A stretch of 64,000 bases of DNA from Gymnogyps californianus. Lineage: Eukaryota > Chordata > Aves > Accipitriformes > Cathartidae. Below, one piece after another: positions 12,457-25,560 of the stretch (the stretch's first letter is position 1; every line of letters begins with the position of its first letter). The notes below the pieces were generated by a model, which worked only from the letters and a program-made list of their open reading frames with translations, had not been told where the DNA came from and made no database searches. Location: the NCBI RefSeq assembly GCF_018139145.2, contig NC_059471.1:67280020-67344019 (forward strand). Reading direction: 5' to 3'. Position numbers and translations under genes: made by a program.

Positions 12457-15400
12457 CTAATAAAAAGGAGGAAACTTTAACAACTTGATCTGATACAAAA
12501 ACATTCCGATGTTACTTGTACAAAGCTCTAGAAGATGGCAGCCTTTTACTATCAGCAGTGACTTCAGTCCTGATTCTGAAAACATTCATGCATGTGAATT
12601 AACATGTTGACTAAACAGATTCCTGACCACACAAAAGTGGTGGTTCCACAAGCATATCCAAGAGTAACTAGATACTCCATACTTTCTTTACAGAGAAAGG
12701 ACGTCTTTAATATTACTACAGTACTTTGACTTTACATTGACAAAAGAAAAAAAATCATGGGAAGGAGTATCACTTTTATAATCCATCTAGGGAAATAAAA
12801 GGGCAATTAGTAATTGGGTTTTAAATACAGTTGTACAACAGATGCCCTGAGGCACACTGAAGAGGGGAAAAAAAACCAAAGCCACCTTTAAAAACATTTT
12901 ACAGTGGATCCAATTAAAATTGGGAAGTTCTGCCTGTCCTGATATCCTGGAAGTCAATTTATCATGCCCATACAAAAAATACCAAGCAGATCAATTGTCC
13001 AAGAGATGCTAGCCTGTGTTATGCATATCAGAATATAGAACCAGGTGCACAGTTCACCAACCATATTTGCAAGACTGATAAACAGCAAAGCACAGGCAGA
13101 AAATAACGGGAAGATAGTTGTAAGTGTAGAGCATTAGCAAAAAAAGTTTTTGTACAAACATTTCTTAACATTTGTTTTCTAGCATGATTATAAAAAGACT
13201 TTGATGGTTGTATTTTTGTATAGTGTGTCAGAAACTTGAGAAAAAGGCTACCCCACCCAGCTGAAACCACAGCAGGAACTGATCAAATACAAGTGTGTAT
13301 GATGTGCAAGTTCAGCTCCTGGTTGCACACAGAAGCTGAACTTTATTGTAGGTTTAAATATGCTTGTGGCTTAATACTTCCCACTCACAAAAACTGGCTT
13401 TTATTGTAAATTTGACTTCTCGGTTTTATATTGTACATCAGATGCAGATGGCACAAACAAGGGAGGCAAAGATATAGCTGCACAAGTGGAGAGGAACCAG
13501 AAAAGAATCTTCAGCACGGGACACTCAGAGTCTTTTTTGTGTGTGTATGTGTGAGGCAGGCACCATTTTCAAGGTGATACATAAAAACTAAAAGGTACAA
13601 ATGCACCTGTAAGCCCAAGAGCACGGAGGATTTAAATACAGCCTACAAGTTCAGCAGCTCAGCACAAATTTTCTCACCCTACCCTTGCAACTGTCTTCAC
13701 TGTGGCTTCAAGAAATTATCCTACATAACTGCAAGTCACATTTTCTACTACCATTGTGAAGCTAATGGTGTAATTGTTAATAAGAAAGCAAACTTTTAAG
13801 TCTTTTATTATCTGTAACACAAGAGTTGTTAAAAAAAGTTATAGCATAGGTGTAACTTATGGCACGTCCCTTTTAAGGAAACACTTTTCTGAGTTTTGCT
13901 GGAGTCTGCATGTACGAGGTCTCTGTTCACCTGTACAACTGCTTAGTGTGCAGATTAATACAGCTCAAGAGTGGCATTCCTAAAAAGACAGCTGTATGAA
14001 GTCCATCCATTCCAAGGCTGGAACTGGAGATGAGGGAACTCCCGGTCCACAGTGCTGAACTAGCTGCCACATACTGTTTTACAAAAAAGGCGGCACAACT
14101 CTGCTGTGCTGGTCCCTTTCTCTAGGCAAAGCTGGCAAGCCCTTTATCAGCTACTCATTTTTTTCAGCACATGCAGGTTTGCAAACAGGTCCCCAGCACT
14201 ACCTTCTTCAGTTCCCATAAGAGGGCCATTTTCCTGTAGCTGCATATAGAACTCCGAGCTCCCACACAGCGCTGCAGCTGGAGCAGTGGCGAAAATGGCT
14301 CCGAACCATCAGGTGCAAGTTTCGCTCATAGTACCCCTTAAATAAGCCCTTAGATTTCCCAAACCAATGATAAGCTATTTTCCATTTAGAAAATTAAATC
14401 TGTGCGACTTTTTGGTTGTAGAAAGGAAAGCACCCATTCACTGCCTTTTACAGATCAGTTTCTTCCTTGGAGGCATGGCCAATCACTGGGCTAGCAGACT
14501 GCAGGAAAGTTGATGAAGCTGTTTGGAAGCAGTGATACCGCTGTCAACAGTGTGAATCTGTGCAGCTCCACAGGAATCAGAGCACTCCATTAGCATGCAC
14601 CAGCCACAGGTCTGCCCATGTCTCATTAGTGACTGTACTTCCCAGTCATAGCAGTTCTACTGAACCTTGTTCCTTGGAGACATTTAGCCTGATATGTACT
14701 AACTACTCTCAAAATGACATAAATCTATGATGGCTCTGTCTGCACTAAGGGTATGTTTATGTTTCAGAGTTCTGGCTGATTCAGACATTTCCCAAGCTTT
14801 GCTCTTACCCACACAGAAAACATTTTGCTCTGAGTTAGCAGAACAACTGGGGCATGGGCTTGAGTTCAGGTTTTGCTTCTGCTGATACTTGCACGCAACC
14901 CAGCTCTCAGCATAAAGGCAAGCTAAGCAGGCCTCCAGTCCCCTCCACAACTCCAGCTGGAAGATGCTTTCTGTTTCTCTTCTTCCTCCCCCAATATGGC
15001 ACCACCTGCCAAGTTCAGTGTTTAAATACCAAACGTTCGCTGTTTCTGCAGCGCAGAGAAGGCTGAGGAATCAGACAGGTGAAGTTTTGTGGTTTACAGT
15101 CTGAATTCCTGGATTACATTCTCATTAAAATCCTCTCGCTGACAGATGCCTCCAGAACTGCCTATGTTAAGAATAAGGAAGCCCATTTTAGTTTATTTAC
15201 GTATAGCATCACTCTTGTGTCACTGCCAAAGGCCACAGCTCTGGGCCAGATGACGGACTGAAATCCTGGGCAGCCCTGAGTAAACACACTGACACCTCAG
15301 TGTAGTTTCAGCGCTCAGTACCATGGGATCTCTCCCCCAGCCACCATGCCCATGCAGCACCTCCACAGAGTCTCACGGAGTCAGGTAAGCAGGCACAAAG

Positions 15401-16766
15401 GCTCACTGCTAGTTAAAGTTAAGTCTGCAGTGAAGTTATATCCTAGGAAGAGACATGTTGGGTTAGCAGAGGAAAGATTACCTTACATAGCTATCCTGGC
15501 CCACCCTCAGGTCTTCCACCCCTTTGGGCAGTGAGAAAGTGCTCCTGCCAATAAAGAACTTGTTATATCTGTTCCTCAAATCCAAATACATTACATCAAC
15601 AAGAGCACGTTTCTGCTGGTATGACAGACTTTAGATTAGTCAGTACAACTGTCAGCTTCTAGGCAAAGATGGTGGTTTGTAGAAGGAGGGGGAAGACAGC
15701 AATAAGCCCCTCACTGGCACTGCCAAGAATGATATGTGCACTTCAGATATGCACAGTGCAACAGCACTTGTATGGCTCCTCTCTCCCCAGCTCTCCCTCC
15801 TGATGTGGCTGCCTGTGCCTCTGAACTGATTTGAGAAACCACATCCCTAGGTGCCATTCCTATGCCAGCAACAACTTCTAATGCAAATGTGACCTGAATG
15901 ATGCAACTCATATGGGCAGAAAGGGCTTTTCAATGATATGCCAACTGCATTGTACTACTCTGGCTTTTCATGCCAGATATGTTCTTGAGGTGTCTATTGA
16001 AATAGAACACTTAAGCGTAGACCGGGACTACGATGTCCAAGAGAAAAAGAAAAGAGAAAGATACACATACTTTAGAAGACAATGAAAAGTTTCAAGAGGT
16101 AGCCAAATTATAAACACATGCACATATATGTATGGACACACCACAATTACAGCTACCCTTGCCAGAAAGAACCGAAATGAGCACTTTCATAAAAGTTATA
16201 CTTTGTCTTAACTGGACTTGTTGAAAATGCTCTGTATTAAATAAAACTGTAGAGGTTTCACCCACTTGGAAGAAAGGCACTGGTATTGCAGCAGACTGGT
16301 AGACAGCCAGAACACCCAGTTTAAGTGTATTTTTCCTCTACAGTTTTCAGTATTCCTAGGAGATAACCTTCCTCCCATTGACTGGAAAAAACAGGGTGGA
16401 GCAGCTACAAAAACACAGGCTAAAAAAAAATTTTTTTTGTTTTTGGGTTTTTTTGGTCTTTTTTTTTTTTAAATCCCATTTTTAACTGTCCTTTTTCAAA
16501 ACTCTTCTGGGGTGAGTTGCGATGGAGTGTAAAGCCTGCTGCTCAGAAGTGCCCACCTTGAAGCTTTTCCTACAGAGCACCTGAGCTGAAGCAATATACT
16601 GCTCCCTCAGAAGACAGCTAGTCTGATCCTGGGTACTTCTTTCCCCTGCACCATGCTTTGAAACAGTCTTCAAAGAAGACAGCTGGCACAACATGGAGCA
16701 GGATGCTGTGCCAACTATCTACAGTATAGTATTTCAGCTTATCACCCATTCATTTGAAATACCAAC
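12457..16766 (-). other. RASA2 intron D-E, 4310 bp
   Basis: An intron with a short GT-rich tract near 13536-13554 and a mixed A/T homopolymer stretch at about 16420-16472. No exon or mobile element was recognised. Confidence 0.88.
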
Positions 16767-16839
16767 CTCAAAATAAAACACTTCATCAAAATGTGGATTG
16801 TTGGTCTTCTTTTTAACTTTAGTCTTTTTGGCTTCTGAT
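16767..16839 (-). CDS. RASA2: RASA2 exon D: second C2 domain, middle
   Basis: This 73-nt exon reads [20 protein letters not shown], then FYFE. The basic run KKTKVKKKT is followed by the C2 core [11 protein letters not shown], a strand found across C2 domains. One leading base completes the arginine begun in exon C. The acceptor is TTAATTCAG. The donor is GAG followed by GTTGGT, a weak site at positions +3 to +5. Confidence 0.96.
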
Positions 16840-17344
16840 CTGAATTAAGGGAAAAAAAAAAAGGTAAGAAACAACATTAGCAGAAGTGTGATCCTAGAAC
16901 AGAGCCACTGAGGAACAAATAGTCATCCACTTGATTTATCTGATAAAACTGGAATGTGATGCGGCTCCAGCACAGCAAGGCATACACACTCGCACACATT
17001 TAAGAGAGGGATTCACTGCATGCCTATTTCTCTAAAGTGGCAGTAATCACAGTTTGTTATCCTCTCTTAAACACAAGTCCTTGAACCCTGATTCTGTCAC
17101 TCGCTTGATCCAGCGGAATCTTGTATCTGTACAAAGCAACTGGCAAGAATGGGGCTTGGCACAGCAACATTTGGGGGATGGTCTCAGTCTTGACATGACT
17201 CAAAAACTCCTCATACCCTAAAAGCACAGGAGACAGGAAGACTGACATAGCCATTTCTGTGTTTTGTATTTTATAATCCTGGCCTAAGGAATCAATTAAT
17301 GCTTTTCAGTGGTGTTAAATAATCAAAAGAACCAGAATGATTTC

Positions 17345-17372
17345 ATAGCAGTAAAAATATTTTTACTGCTAT
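17345..17372. repeat. 28-bp perfect palindrome
   Basis: Two 14-bp arms, ATAGCAGTAAAAAT and ATTTTTACTGCTAT, meet with no spacer. It lies in the GC-AG intron of RASA2, and no known element surrounds it. Confidence 0.9.
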
Positions 17373-17949
17373 ATTACCACCCTTTTCCCTGCAGCCCCAA
17401 CAGCACTTAGTTAACGTTATGTTGTTGAATTATTATGAGCGCTGCTGAGCAGAAGTCTCTTAATTTCTACTGTTCTGTAGGAACAAGACATGGCAGATCT
17501 CCTTCAAACCACTCACCGGGCAACAGGCCTGACTAAGTTCAGCACTGCCCATTCGTCCTCTATGGGCAGTGGCATCCGCCTGCGCCTGCCTTTTAGAATA
17601 CAGACATAATTGCTTGGTATCGGGCTAGAGCAAGCCAATGCATTTCTCACAGGCCAGCCAACAGCTGTTTGATGATTTCCAAATGTTATGAAACTATGCT
17701 TGATTTGTTCTCGTTACCTACAAGTGAAAAGCTCTGTGTTGTCCTGTGTCACCAATCTTCCCCTACAGCTCTGCAAGCATAGATAAAACAGACACAGATG
17801 GAGAGGCACATCAGCCATGTGGAAAACTGACCTACTAATCATTTCATCCCAGAATCTATCCCTCATTTCTCATGCAGCAAAGCTGCTTAGATAGCTTGTA
17901 ACTGCTTATATTAAACCGGACAACTCTATGTATTCTTTTACAGAGGTCA

Positions 17950-18060
17950 AATAAAGCTGGGTCTAATTCCCAGTACTGCTACAGGCTTCCTGTGTGACTT
18001 GAATGGGCCTGTCCACCAGTATACAATGTTTTCCCATCTGTAATACAGGCACAGAAACAG
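17950..18060 (+). repeat. MIR-like SINE relic
   Basis: CTGGGTCTAATTCCCAGTACT is followed by CCTGTGTGACTTGAATGGGC and TTTTCCCATCTGTAATACAG, in the same order as a MIR element (tRNA-like head, CTGTGTGACC core, TTTCCTCATCTGTAAAATGG). Confidence 0.5.
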
Positions 18061-19604
18061 TTTTGGTCAGGAAGTCTGATGGCTCTGTAGGTACGAATCA
18101 CACAATAAACAGCAGCACATTTGTTGAAATTTTTATGCTTTGCACTGCATAAATGCAGCAGAATAAATCAGCTTTCCTACTCTAAAAGGAGAGGCATTGA
18201 AAAAATCCAGAGAGAAGAATGATGTACAGATTAAGAATATCCCACTGTTCCTAGGAGGAGCTGAGAGATAAGAGAGACTAATCACCTCCAGGATGTAGGG
18301 CAGATTGCCTATCCCATCTCATCAGTCACACTTGCCAATCAACCTCTTTACCGATAAGCCCATCTGGGAGGGGACTGGGAAGCAGGATGTAGAACAGGAG
18401 GTGATTAAGGCAAGCACAATTATTGGGCAATTACAATGCAGTGGATGGGAATAAGCTGCATGCTGCTTGCTGGAGATAGGACGCAAGCCTTCTCCCCCCA
18501 CCAAAAAACAGATAGGAATAGGATGAGGCTATGGTCCTTATTCTGAAGGGAAATACGTTATCAGTTGTCATACATTATCCGGACTGGGGGGCAGACAGAA
18601 GCAGACAAAGGTAAGTTTGGACATTCAAGGATACAAGGGTTAGTCAAAAAAATCTTCTTACAGTTTCAGTAATAGCCACCCAGTACCATCTGAAACAAGT
18701 TACAGGCTTAAAAGATCAAAGCGTACAACTCAAATACACAGCTCATTAATGGAGACAAGGCATAACACACCTAGACAAAGATGAAGAACACAGACCAGTC
18801 TGAAAGACTCCTCTGCATGCAACGTAAGTATTTGTCAAGAATGCATCTTTTTTATAGTATTTTCAATAAATTGTTGTAAAACATTATGAATAACCCATGC
18901 TACCAAATCTGATTCTTTGAGGTCACAGCAGAGCTGTTTTGTTTCTAACATGGCACAGACATAAAAGATGACTCTAGATAAGCAGGAACAAAACAGTGAC
19001 ATCCAACAGCACAGGAAATTTCTATAACAGAACAGGAAAATTTAATCCCAAATTTAACTGAAGAGTATTATGCAGAACCTTATTATTAAAACCTCATTCC
19101 AAATTTTATCCATGCTATTATGTCCACATATATCAAATTATAGGACTGAGCCACCTAGGGCTTTCGACATACACATTAATTTGCCACACCTTGAAAGTGA
19201 AAAGACTCTAAATATTCACATACAAACGTGCATACTCTGCAAGATGTTGATGTATTCAGCTTTCTCTTCTGCCCCTGCCCAAAATTAGGCAATAAATTTG
19301 CTCAAAAACTAGCCTCCAACTGTGAGGTGAGAAGATGCACAAATTAAGCCTAACCACAAATTACATACTCCAGTATATTCAAATTATTCAGGGATTATTC
19401 AGACCTTTACATAAATCAAAACTGAAACAAGCCTCAAATTACTTACTCTAGTATAATTCAGTAGTCCATACATGCACACACCAACACTTTACATATTCTA
19501 GCGGTGTCTAAATACTCCCATCTGTCCATCTGAGAATGCAGATTTCTAATAGACAAAGGAAATACAAACCATCCTCATAAAATGGAAGCTCTCGTATGTG
19601 CAAT

Positions 19605-19610
19605 ACTTGC
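19605..19610 (-). promoter_or_regulatory. Non-canonical GC splice donor of exon C
   Basis: On the transcribed strand the exon ends CTCCAG and the intron begins GCAAGT. GC donors make up a small fraction of vertebrate introns and usually have, as here, a perfect match elsewhere (AG before, AAGT after). The matching acceptor is the AG before exon D. Confidence 0.9.
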
Positions 19611-19691
19611 CTGGAGGGTCCTGCTAAGGTGACGGTGGCGTAGGGATCACATTGCCCGTTCACAATGGGCAGCCCTTGGCACTCTAAAACT
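19611..19691 (-). CDS. RASA2: RASA2 exon C: second C2 domain, first half; GC donor
   Basis: This 81-nt exon reads VLECQGLPIVNGQ, then CDPYATVTLAGPS, with a split arginine codon at each end. It contains the C2 loop signature CDPYATV. The acceptor is TTTTCTAG. The donor is CCAG followed by GCAAGT: it has GC where GT is expected, and the rest of the site is a perfect donor consensus, as in known GC-AG introns. No alternative GT donor close by keeps the frame into exon D, whose first base completes the arginine codon. Confidence 0.95.
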
Positions 19692-22600
19692 CTAGAAAAG
19701 AAGAAAATGCAGACAAATCAATGAAATGGGAAGAGACTGGAGTGAAAATAAAAGTAATGCATTTTCATCCTGTTCCCTTTTCATAATACTTGACACTAGG
19801 AAATTAAAATGTCACTAAGCACAAGCCTTTAATTTATACCTAAACTTGAAAGCACATTTTGGTCTTAAATACTAATGTTAACAGGGACAAAAATACTGTT
19901 AAATTACAGAGAAACCTTAACTCGAAGGATTCTTATTATGCAAGTACAACAACTTAAGTTTCATGAAATAAGTCTGCTGTCAAGATGTGAGCTGTCAGCG
20001 CTTTAAAATTCTGTGACAATTTATTCACCCCAAAAAATAACCAGAATTTACTTCTGTAACAAAAGATTAAAAAAACCACACAGACAGATCCCAGCAGTAG
20101 TCAAGTAATTTCGCAGAATCGCATTCATGAAGGCCTCAGTGCTTTTGACAAAATTTGGCATGGTCTTATTTGTAAAGGTGAGTTAACTACAGACCAGGAG
20201 ACAGTATGACACAGCCATCTTTTTCCATAAAACTTTTAAATGGCAAAACTGAAGAAACACATTCAGCAGCTCTGCACTGAAGTAGTCAAAGAGACATCGG
20301 AGGGACAAAATGGAACAAATTGGGTTTCGCTGCAAGCCATGGTGAGAAATCTGCACTTTCACACTCTCATTTCAACATCTCTTTGGAAAAAAAGAAAAAA
20401 ACCCAACACAACCCCAAAAAACAGTGAAAAAATGTTTCATGTTTCACAAGGTAAAACATACTGAGGAATGCAGCACCAATTGGAAACAAAGGCAGACAAG
20501 CCAGTTGCCAGGACTCTCCCTCCTGAAACAAGTTCTGTTTCCGACAGGTAAGCCTGTTGGGCTGATGTATTTACACAATTATAACTGGAAAATTTCAGTG
20601 AAGAAAAACTCTGAAGCTCTTTGGGCAGGTGAGTAGCACTATACTTGCAATGTGAAATATCTTGCAAACTTCTGGATGCCACAAAATCAGCAAGAAAAGT
20701 AATATCTATTTTACTGCTTTCAGTGACAGCAATTTTGATACAAAAAAAATATTTTAAAAAATCAATAGCAAAAAATTCAGTAACAGATAGTCCTCCACGG
20801 TTTTATCCACAAAGCAAGTTATGTGGTAACATACGATGTGGATTTCAAATACAGTTTAACTACAGACCTATTAGTCTGCATAAGGGGAAGAAAAAATTTA
20901 ATATTCTGCACCAATACAGGAATCATTTTTGTACCAGAGGTGGTACAATCTAGGTAAGTTCACACAGTCCTAGAAGTACATGAAGATTGAGGATCACACT
21001 AAGGGGGCACACATAGGCAGCTGAAGTGATATATTACATTCATAGCTGGATTCTCACACCTATGATCCCCCAGAGTAAAGGCTAAGTAATTGGCTTAATA
21101 CAGACAGCCCCCAATAATGCACTCACTCACAAGCTTCTCATTTGCATAGCCCCTAGATGCATGGAAAAGCATTCAGTTATTAATCTAGATGACTCCGTTT
21201 CTCATTGCTGATTCACTAACACTAGCGCAAAAAGAGAATTATGTTCCGTATTCTGGATACTCAAGTGAAATCATAGCTCAAAACCATAGAGAAAGTTAGG
21301 GAAAACTTGGATTGCATAGGCACTGTGCTGCTTTTATTTCTGGACTTCTATTATTTCACTACAAGTTTATCTTCCACACAGACAGAATTTAGAAGCCTCC
21401 CAGATGCCTAGTTTAGCAGGTATCTGATATTGCAGAGTGCTACCACGCAAACAGCAAAATTCAAGCCCCAAATTCTAGCCCAGCACCAGCTGGAAATGCA
21501 AGGTGCAAGCTCCAGTAACCCTGAACGTCAAGCAACACACAATATATGCTCTTTGGTTGTCTAAACGTATGCATCTAGTGCCACTTGAGATGACTTAACA
21601 GTTTTTTCGTCAGTCCCTTGCTGCTGCTCCAGAAAGGCAGGAGGTACCCACGGAACATGCATATTAGACAGTTCCACGCCTCTCAGAGGCCTCATAAATA
21701 GACTATATGCCTGTTTTCAAGCAACCAAGTCCTACTCCAAATTCACCCTGCCTACCTTACAGAGAAGGTGTAGAATAGGCTTTTTTGCATGTATACTAAT
21801 ACAAGTATTCAAAATTGCAAGGAAAACGCTACTTTCTAAATTTAAAAAGGGCAGATGTGAATAGAAAGAACACTTATGGGGAACTTTACATTGTAGCCTT
21901 CTGGCAGAGTAGGTAGAAGTACAGGAGGAAAAACCTGTAAGTACCAGCAGAAAGCCTTTATGAAGAGGCAGGTCCACCTTGATTTTCTTATGAGTAAAGG
22001 ACAGACCACCTTCCTTCTAGTGGTCTTTACATTAATATGACTATATTCACAGCAGAAATACTTGTCAATGAGCTACAGTATGACTGCTAGTAATTCTTCT
22101 AGGATAGCAGATGTGGCTTGAACATATTCCTGTTTGAACAGAACAACTGTACACCAAGTGTCAGTGTCAAACCCCCACCCCTTCCACTGCTTCCTTAAGG
22201 CAGCCTGTAAGTTCCTTAAAATGCAGTAGTAACTCAACAGCTTTATAGCAGTCAGCCGATTTTCTACTGTTGATGACTGGCTTCCAAATGTGAAATTTAA
22301 ACACAGAGAAAGCATGTTGAGAGAGAGTATGGATTCCTGTTTTAATAAAAGCAGTCCTTTCAAGAATACGCAGACAACAGAAAGTGATCCCAGACAGCAT
22401 GATCTACACTTGAGGACATACAGAGTTTATAAATCACTACACAATAAAATCACAGATGAATTTGAATGATGGAAAGTGTGAAGTTATCCACACAAAAAGA
22501 TATGCATACCCTAACTATACACATATACAATGACAGGATCTATTCTAATATTGCCACATAGAAGAATTTTTTACGTTTTTTGTGGATAGCCCTCTGTCGT

Positions 22601-22778
22601 TATCACATCAACCATCAGCAATGGTTAAAAAGACAAACAGTATTATTAGCTGGTCAGAGAGAACACAGCAGCGTAAATCATTGGGCACTTGCATCTAGAA
22701 TTGTGCATGTTCTACCAAATATATAGAGAAGAACAACAGGTTGACTTCTAATCGCTCCTGGCTCTCCCACGTTTGTAC

Positions 22779-23220
22779 TCTCCAGCTTGGAAAACAGAAG
22801 TTATCCATTCATGAACAGCCTACAAAATCATGAATGGTGCGAAGAACATTTCCTCACAAAATAAGAATTAAGGGGCACATAATGAAATTACCAGACAGTA
22901 GGTTTAAAATAAACAAGAGGAAGTACTTTTTCCACACAATGCATAATGAAATTGCAAAACTTACTGCCATGGGATGTCGTGGAGGCCAAAAGAACACATG
23001 GATTCAAACCAGGACTACATGAACTCATGGAGTGTAGGTTTGTAGTCAGCTATTAAAGCTTAATGGTCCAGAAGCCTCCTCCAGCTCAGGAAAGCCCAAA
23101 TTGCTCATCGAGAAGGGTGTAACACTGGAGCAATCATACCATATTTGAAGTATCACTCACCAGCAAATATCAGAAACAGTACTAGGCTAGACTAGAGGGG
23201 CATTTAACACAGTAGGGTAA
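22779..23220 (+). mobile_element. CR1 LINE 3'-end fragment
   Basis: The block follows the usual sauropsid CR1 3' end from start to finish. It has AGCTTGGAAAACAGAAG, then CTACAAAATCATGAATGGTG, then CTCACAAAATAAGAATTAAG, then AGGTTTAAAATAAACAAGAG with GAAGTACTT, then GGGATGTCGTGGAGGCCAAAA, then ACTAGGCTAGACTAG near the end. It is heavily diverged and 5' truncated, and holds no reverse transcriptase reading frame. It sits in the opposite orientation to RASA2. CR1 is the main LINE of birds and other reptiles, which supports the organism call. Confidence 0.85.
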
Positions 23221-23238
23221 TTTTCATGTTCTCTGGGG

Positions 23239-23270
23239 AAAAAAAACAAAAACAAAACAACAACAACAAA
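23239..23270 (+). repeat. A-rich tract with CAA repeats
   Basis: An A run passes into (ACAA)n and (CAA)n units shortly after the CR1 3' end. It may be unrelated simple-sequence growth. Confidence 0.65.
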
Positions 23271-23925
23271 AGAGAAAACCCAAAATACACAGATGCTCTC
23301 ATACAGTCACGAAGACTTAAGAGTAAGACATTTCTTTGTGTGCAGTTGGAATAATAAAAGCAAAAACAACCTTGAAAGAAACAAAATGTGGGAAAACAGG
23401 AAACAGACACTGACATAAACTGTATCCAAAGTCTTTCAGGTAATTTAAAAGCGGTTATTGTTTAAGGATGTTGAAGAAAGCAGGCAAAAGATTGAAGACT
23501 TAGGATTTTGAGGAAGGAAGGCTATGTCTGGAGAGAGGCTCATTCTGGTTCTTACATCTTACTACGCATTGTGGGGAGAGACAATAAAATTCAACAAGGC
23601 ACAGCTCTGGTCGACTCACATTAGTATACCCTCATTAGCTGCAGGAAACTGTAATCCTAGAGCTGCTTTCATTACAGCCATTTTCTTCAGTCATGGGAAA
23701 GTTGCTAGGTAAATTAACACTCCTCCTCTCCCAACCTGGTACCAAAATACTGGCTTTAACTGGCAAGCAGGAAAAGAGCTAGAACAAAATGACAGCTACT
23801 CAGAGATACAATAAAATGGAGCCTCAATTCTGCCACATGGGTATCACATTATTAAGACTGACAGTTCATATCTGGATTAGATGAAAAAACAAATGAAAAG
23901 AAATGTATAACAAAGGCATAATCTC

Positions 23926-23940
23926 GGGGGGGTGGGGGGG
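23926..23940 (+). repeat. G7-T-G7 tract
   Basis: Two runs of seven G with a single T between them, able in principle to supply four G triplets. Confidence 0.9.
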
Positions 23941-24497
23941 TGCAGTGGAAGGGCACGCTGGGAAGCAGTGAATAAAGCCAGTAAAAATGAAATGCCTTTG
24001 CTCTGATCATCTGCAGAATTAATTTAACCTACATGTACTAGGATAATAAAAAAAGCCTAGGCAATCAAGAGTATTCAAGAATTACAAGTCAACTCATCAG
24101 GCCTCAGAAGAAAAATGTCTGGTGGCTGCTAGAATCTCTTCTGTCCAACTAGTAGTTTCTGATCATTAGCTGTCTCAAGACCAGCTGGGGCAGGGCAAGC
24201 CATCCCTTGCAGCTAGCCTGACTGGGTTGGGCCAAGGTTAGTGCTGGGTCATATGGGAAAACTCTCAACGCAGCTGCCTCACTATATTTTGCTTGTGGTT
24301 TATAAAATTAACAGGTTTCAAGGAACAAGACATTTCAGTTTTCAATGTGGTTCATGACCAAACCTTCACAAGAGTAAATAAGCTATGGAAAATTCCCAGA
24401 GGGTAAAAGAAAACCTCAAACCCAAACACACCATGAGCATGACCTCTTGCCGTTAAATTACATGATTACAGAAGTTGAGAGGGAGGCAGGGGGAAAA

Positions 24498-24513
24498 GGG
24501 GGGGGGGGGGGGG
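24498..24513 (+). repeat. G16 homopolymer
   Basis: An unbroken run of sixteen G, flanked by AAAA on the left and AGAGAGA on the right. Confidence 0.9.
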
Positions 24514-25526
24514 AGAGAGAATTTTTCAACAAAGACTAAGCAGCTCACCTCTGACAGTACAGGCATTCCCTCTGCCTCTGGGCTGCCAACCAAGAGCTGT
24601 AGGCTGTAGTCTCTAAGACAGCCCCTACACAATCATACGCAAACTGAGGCTTAACACAGACAAGCAACATCAGGATGATCCAAGCCTGTGGGCGTTCCAC
24701 ACCCCTTCCTTGGAATCACAAAAATTATTTAAAAATTATAGGCTTTCTGATTAGTTCAGGATGCACATGTGTCATCGGCATCCTTGTGTGCCAGAATGGA
24801 CAACCAACCCAAAAACGGACACAGACAAAAGAAACCAGAAGGGACATAGCTGTTCTTAAAACATGTATCCGTATTTACTGTTCTTCCAGACTAAATCACT
24901 TCCAGTATACCTAGTCAGGCTCAGTTCTTCCCCCAGTTTCAACCTAGGACAGGGAACAGTACACCGTTCCCTTTCTCTTTTCTAAAATCAGACTGTTTTC
25001 TCACTGTGATTCCTCAACAGAAAAAACATCTTTTTTCCTACACAATCTTGCTTTCTATGACTGTACATAATCCGTGTATTTTAATTGCTTCCTTTAAATC
25101 CATGCTTCAATTGCCTAATTCCTGGGATCAATCTTAACACTTGGCAAGTTTACTGATGTATCTTATTAATCTTCTATTTCCAGCCTCCACTTGTTCCACC
25201 TCTCTTTCATTTCCTTATCTTGAGGCTTTGTCCCATCCCATATGTGTATTTTTTGGCCGTACTCAGTTTCTTCTCTGTGTCGTTTCAAAGACAAGAGACT
25301 TCCTCCTCCTTGCTTGCTTTAGTGATCTAATTATTACTTGAACACTCAGTACTTTTTGTGGTAAGCCTGACCAGAGAGAGAAGTATCAACTTAAAAGCAA
25401 ACTTTGTGGCAGATTTGTCAGAACTGTCATCAAAACAATGCATCTTTGGCTTATGCTAAGTACTTGTTTGGTAAGGTACATTCCCCAGCTCTGGGTATGC
25501 GACTTACTTTCTTAAGTCTCTCTGGA

Positions 25527-25560
25527 TCTCTCTCTCTCTCTTCCCCTCCCCCTTTTTTCC
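25527..25560 (+). repeat. (TC)n polypyrimidine tract
   Basis: CTCTCTCTCTCTC followed by mixed T/C without a purine to about 25560. It is a simple repeat. Confidence 0.8.

Larger units (their letters stand above)
16840..19610 (-). other. RASA2 intron C-D, 2771 bp, GC-AG type
   Basis: This intron starts GCAAGT on the transcribed strand and ends TTAATTCAG. It contains a 28-bp perfect palindrome at 17345-17372 and a MIR-like relic at about 17950-18060. Confidence 0.88.
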
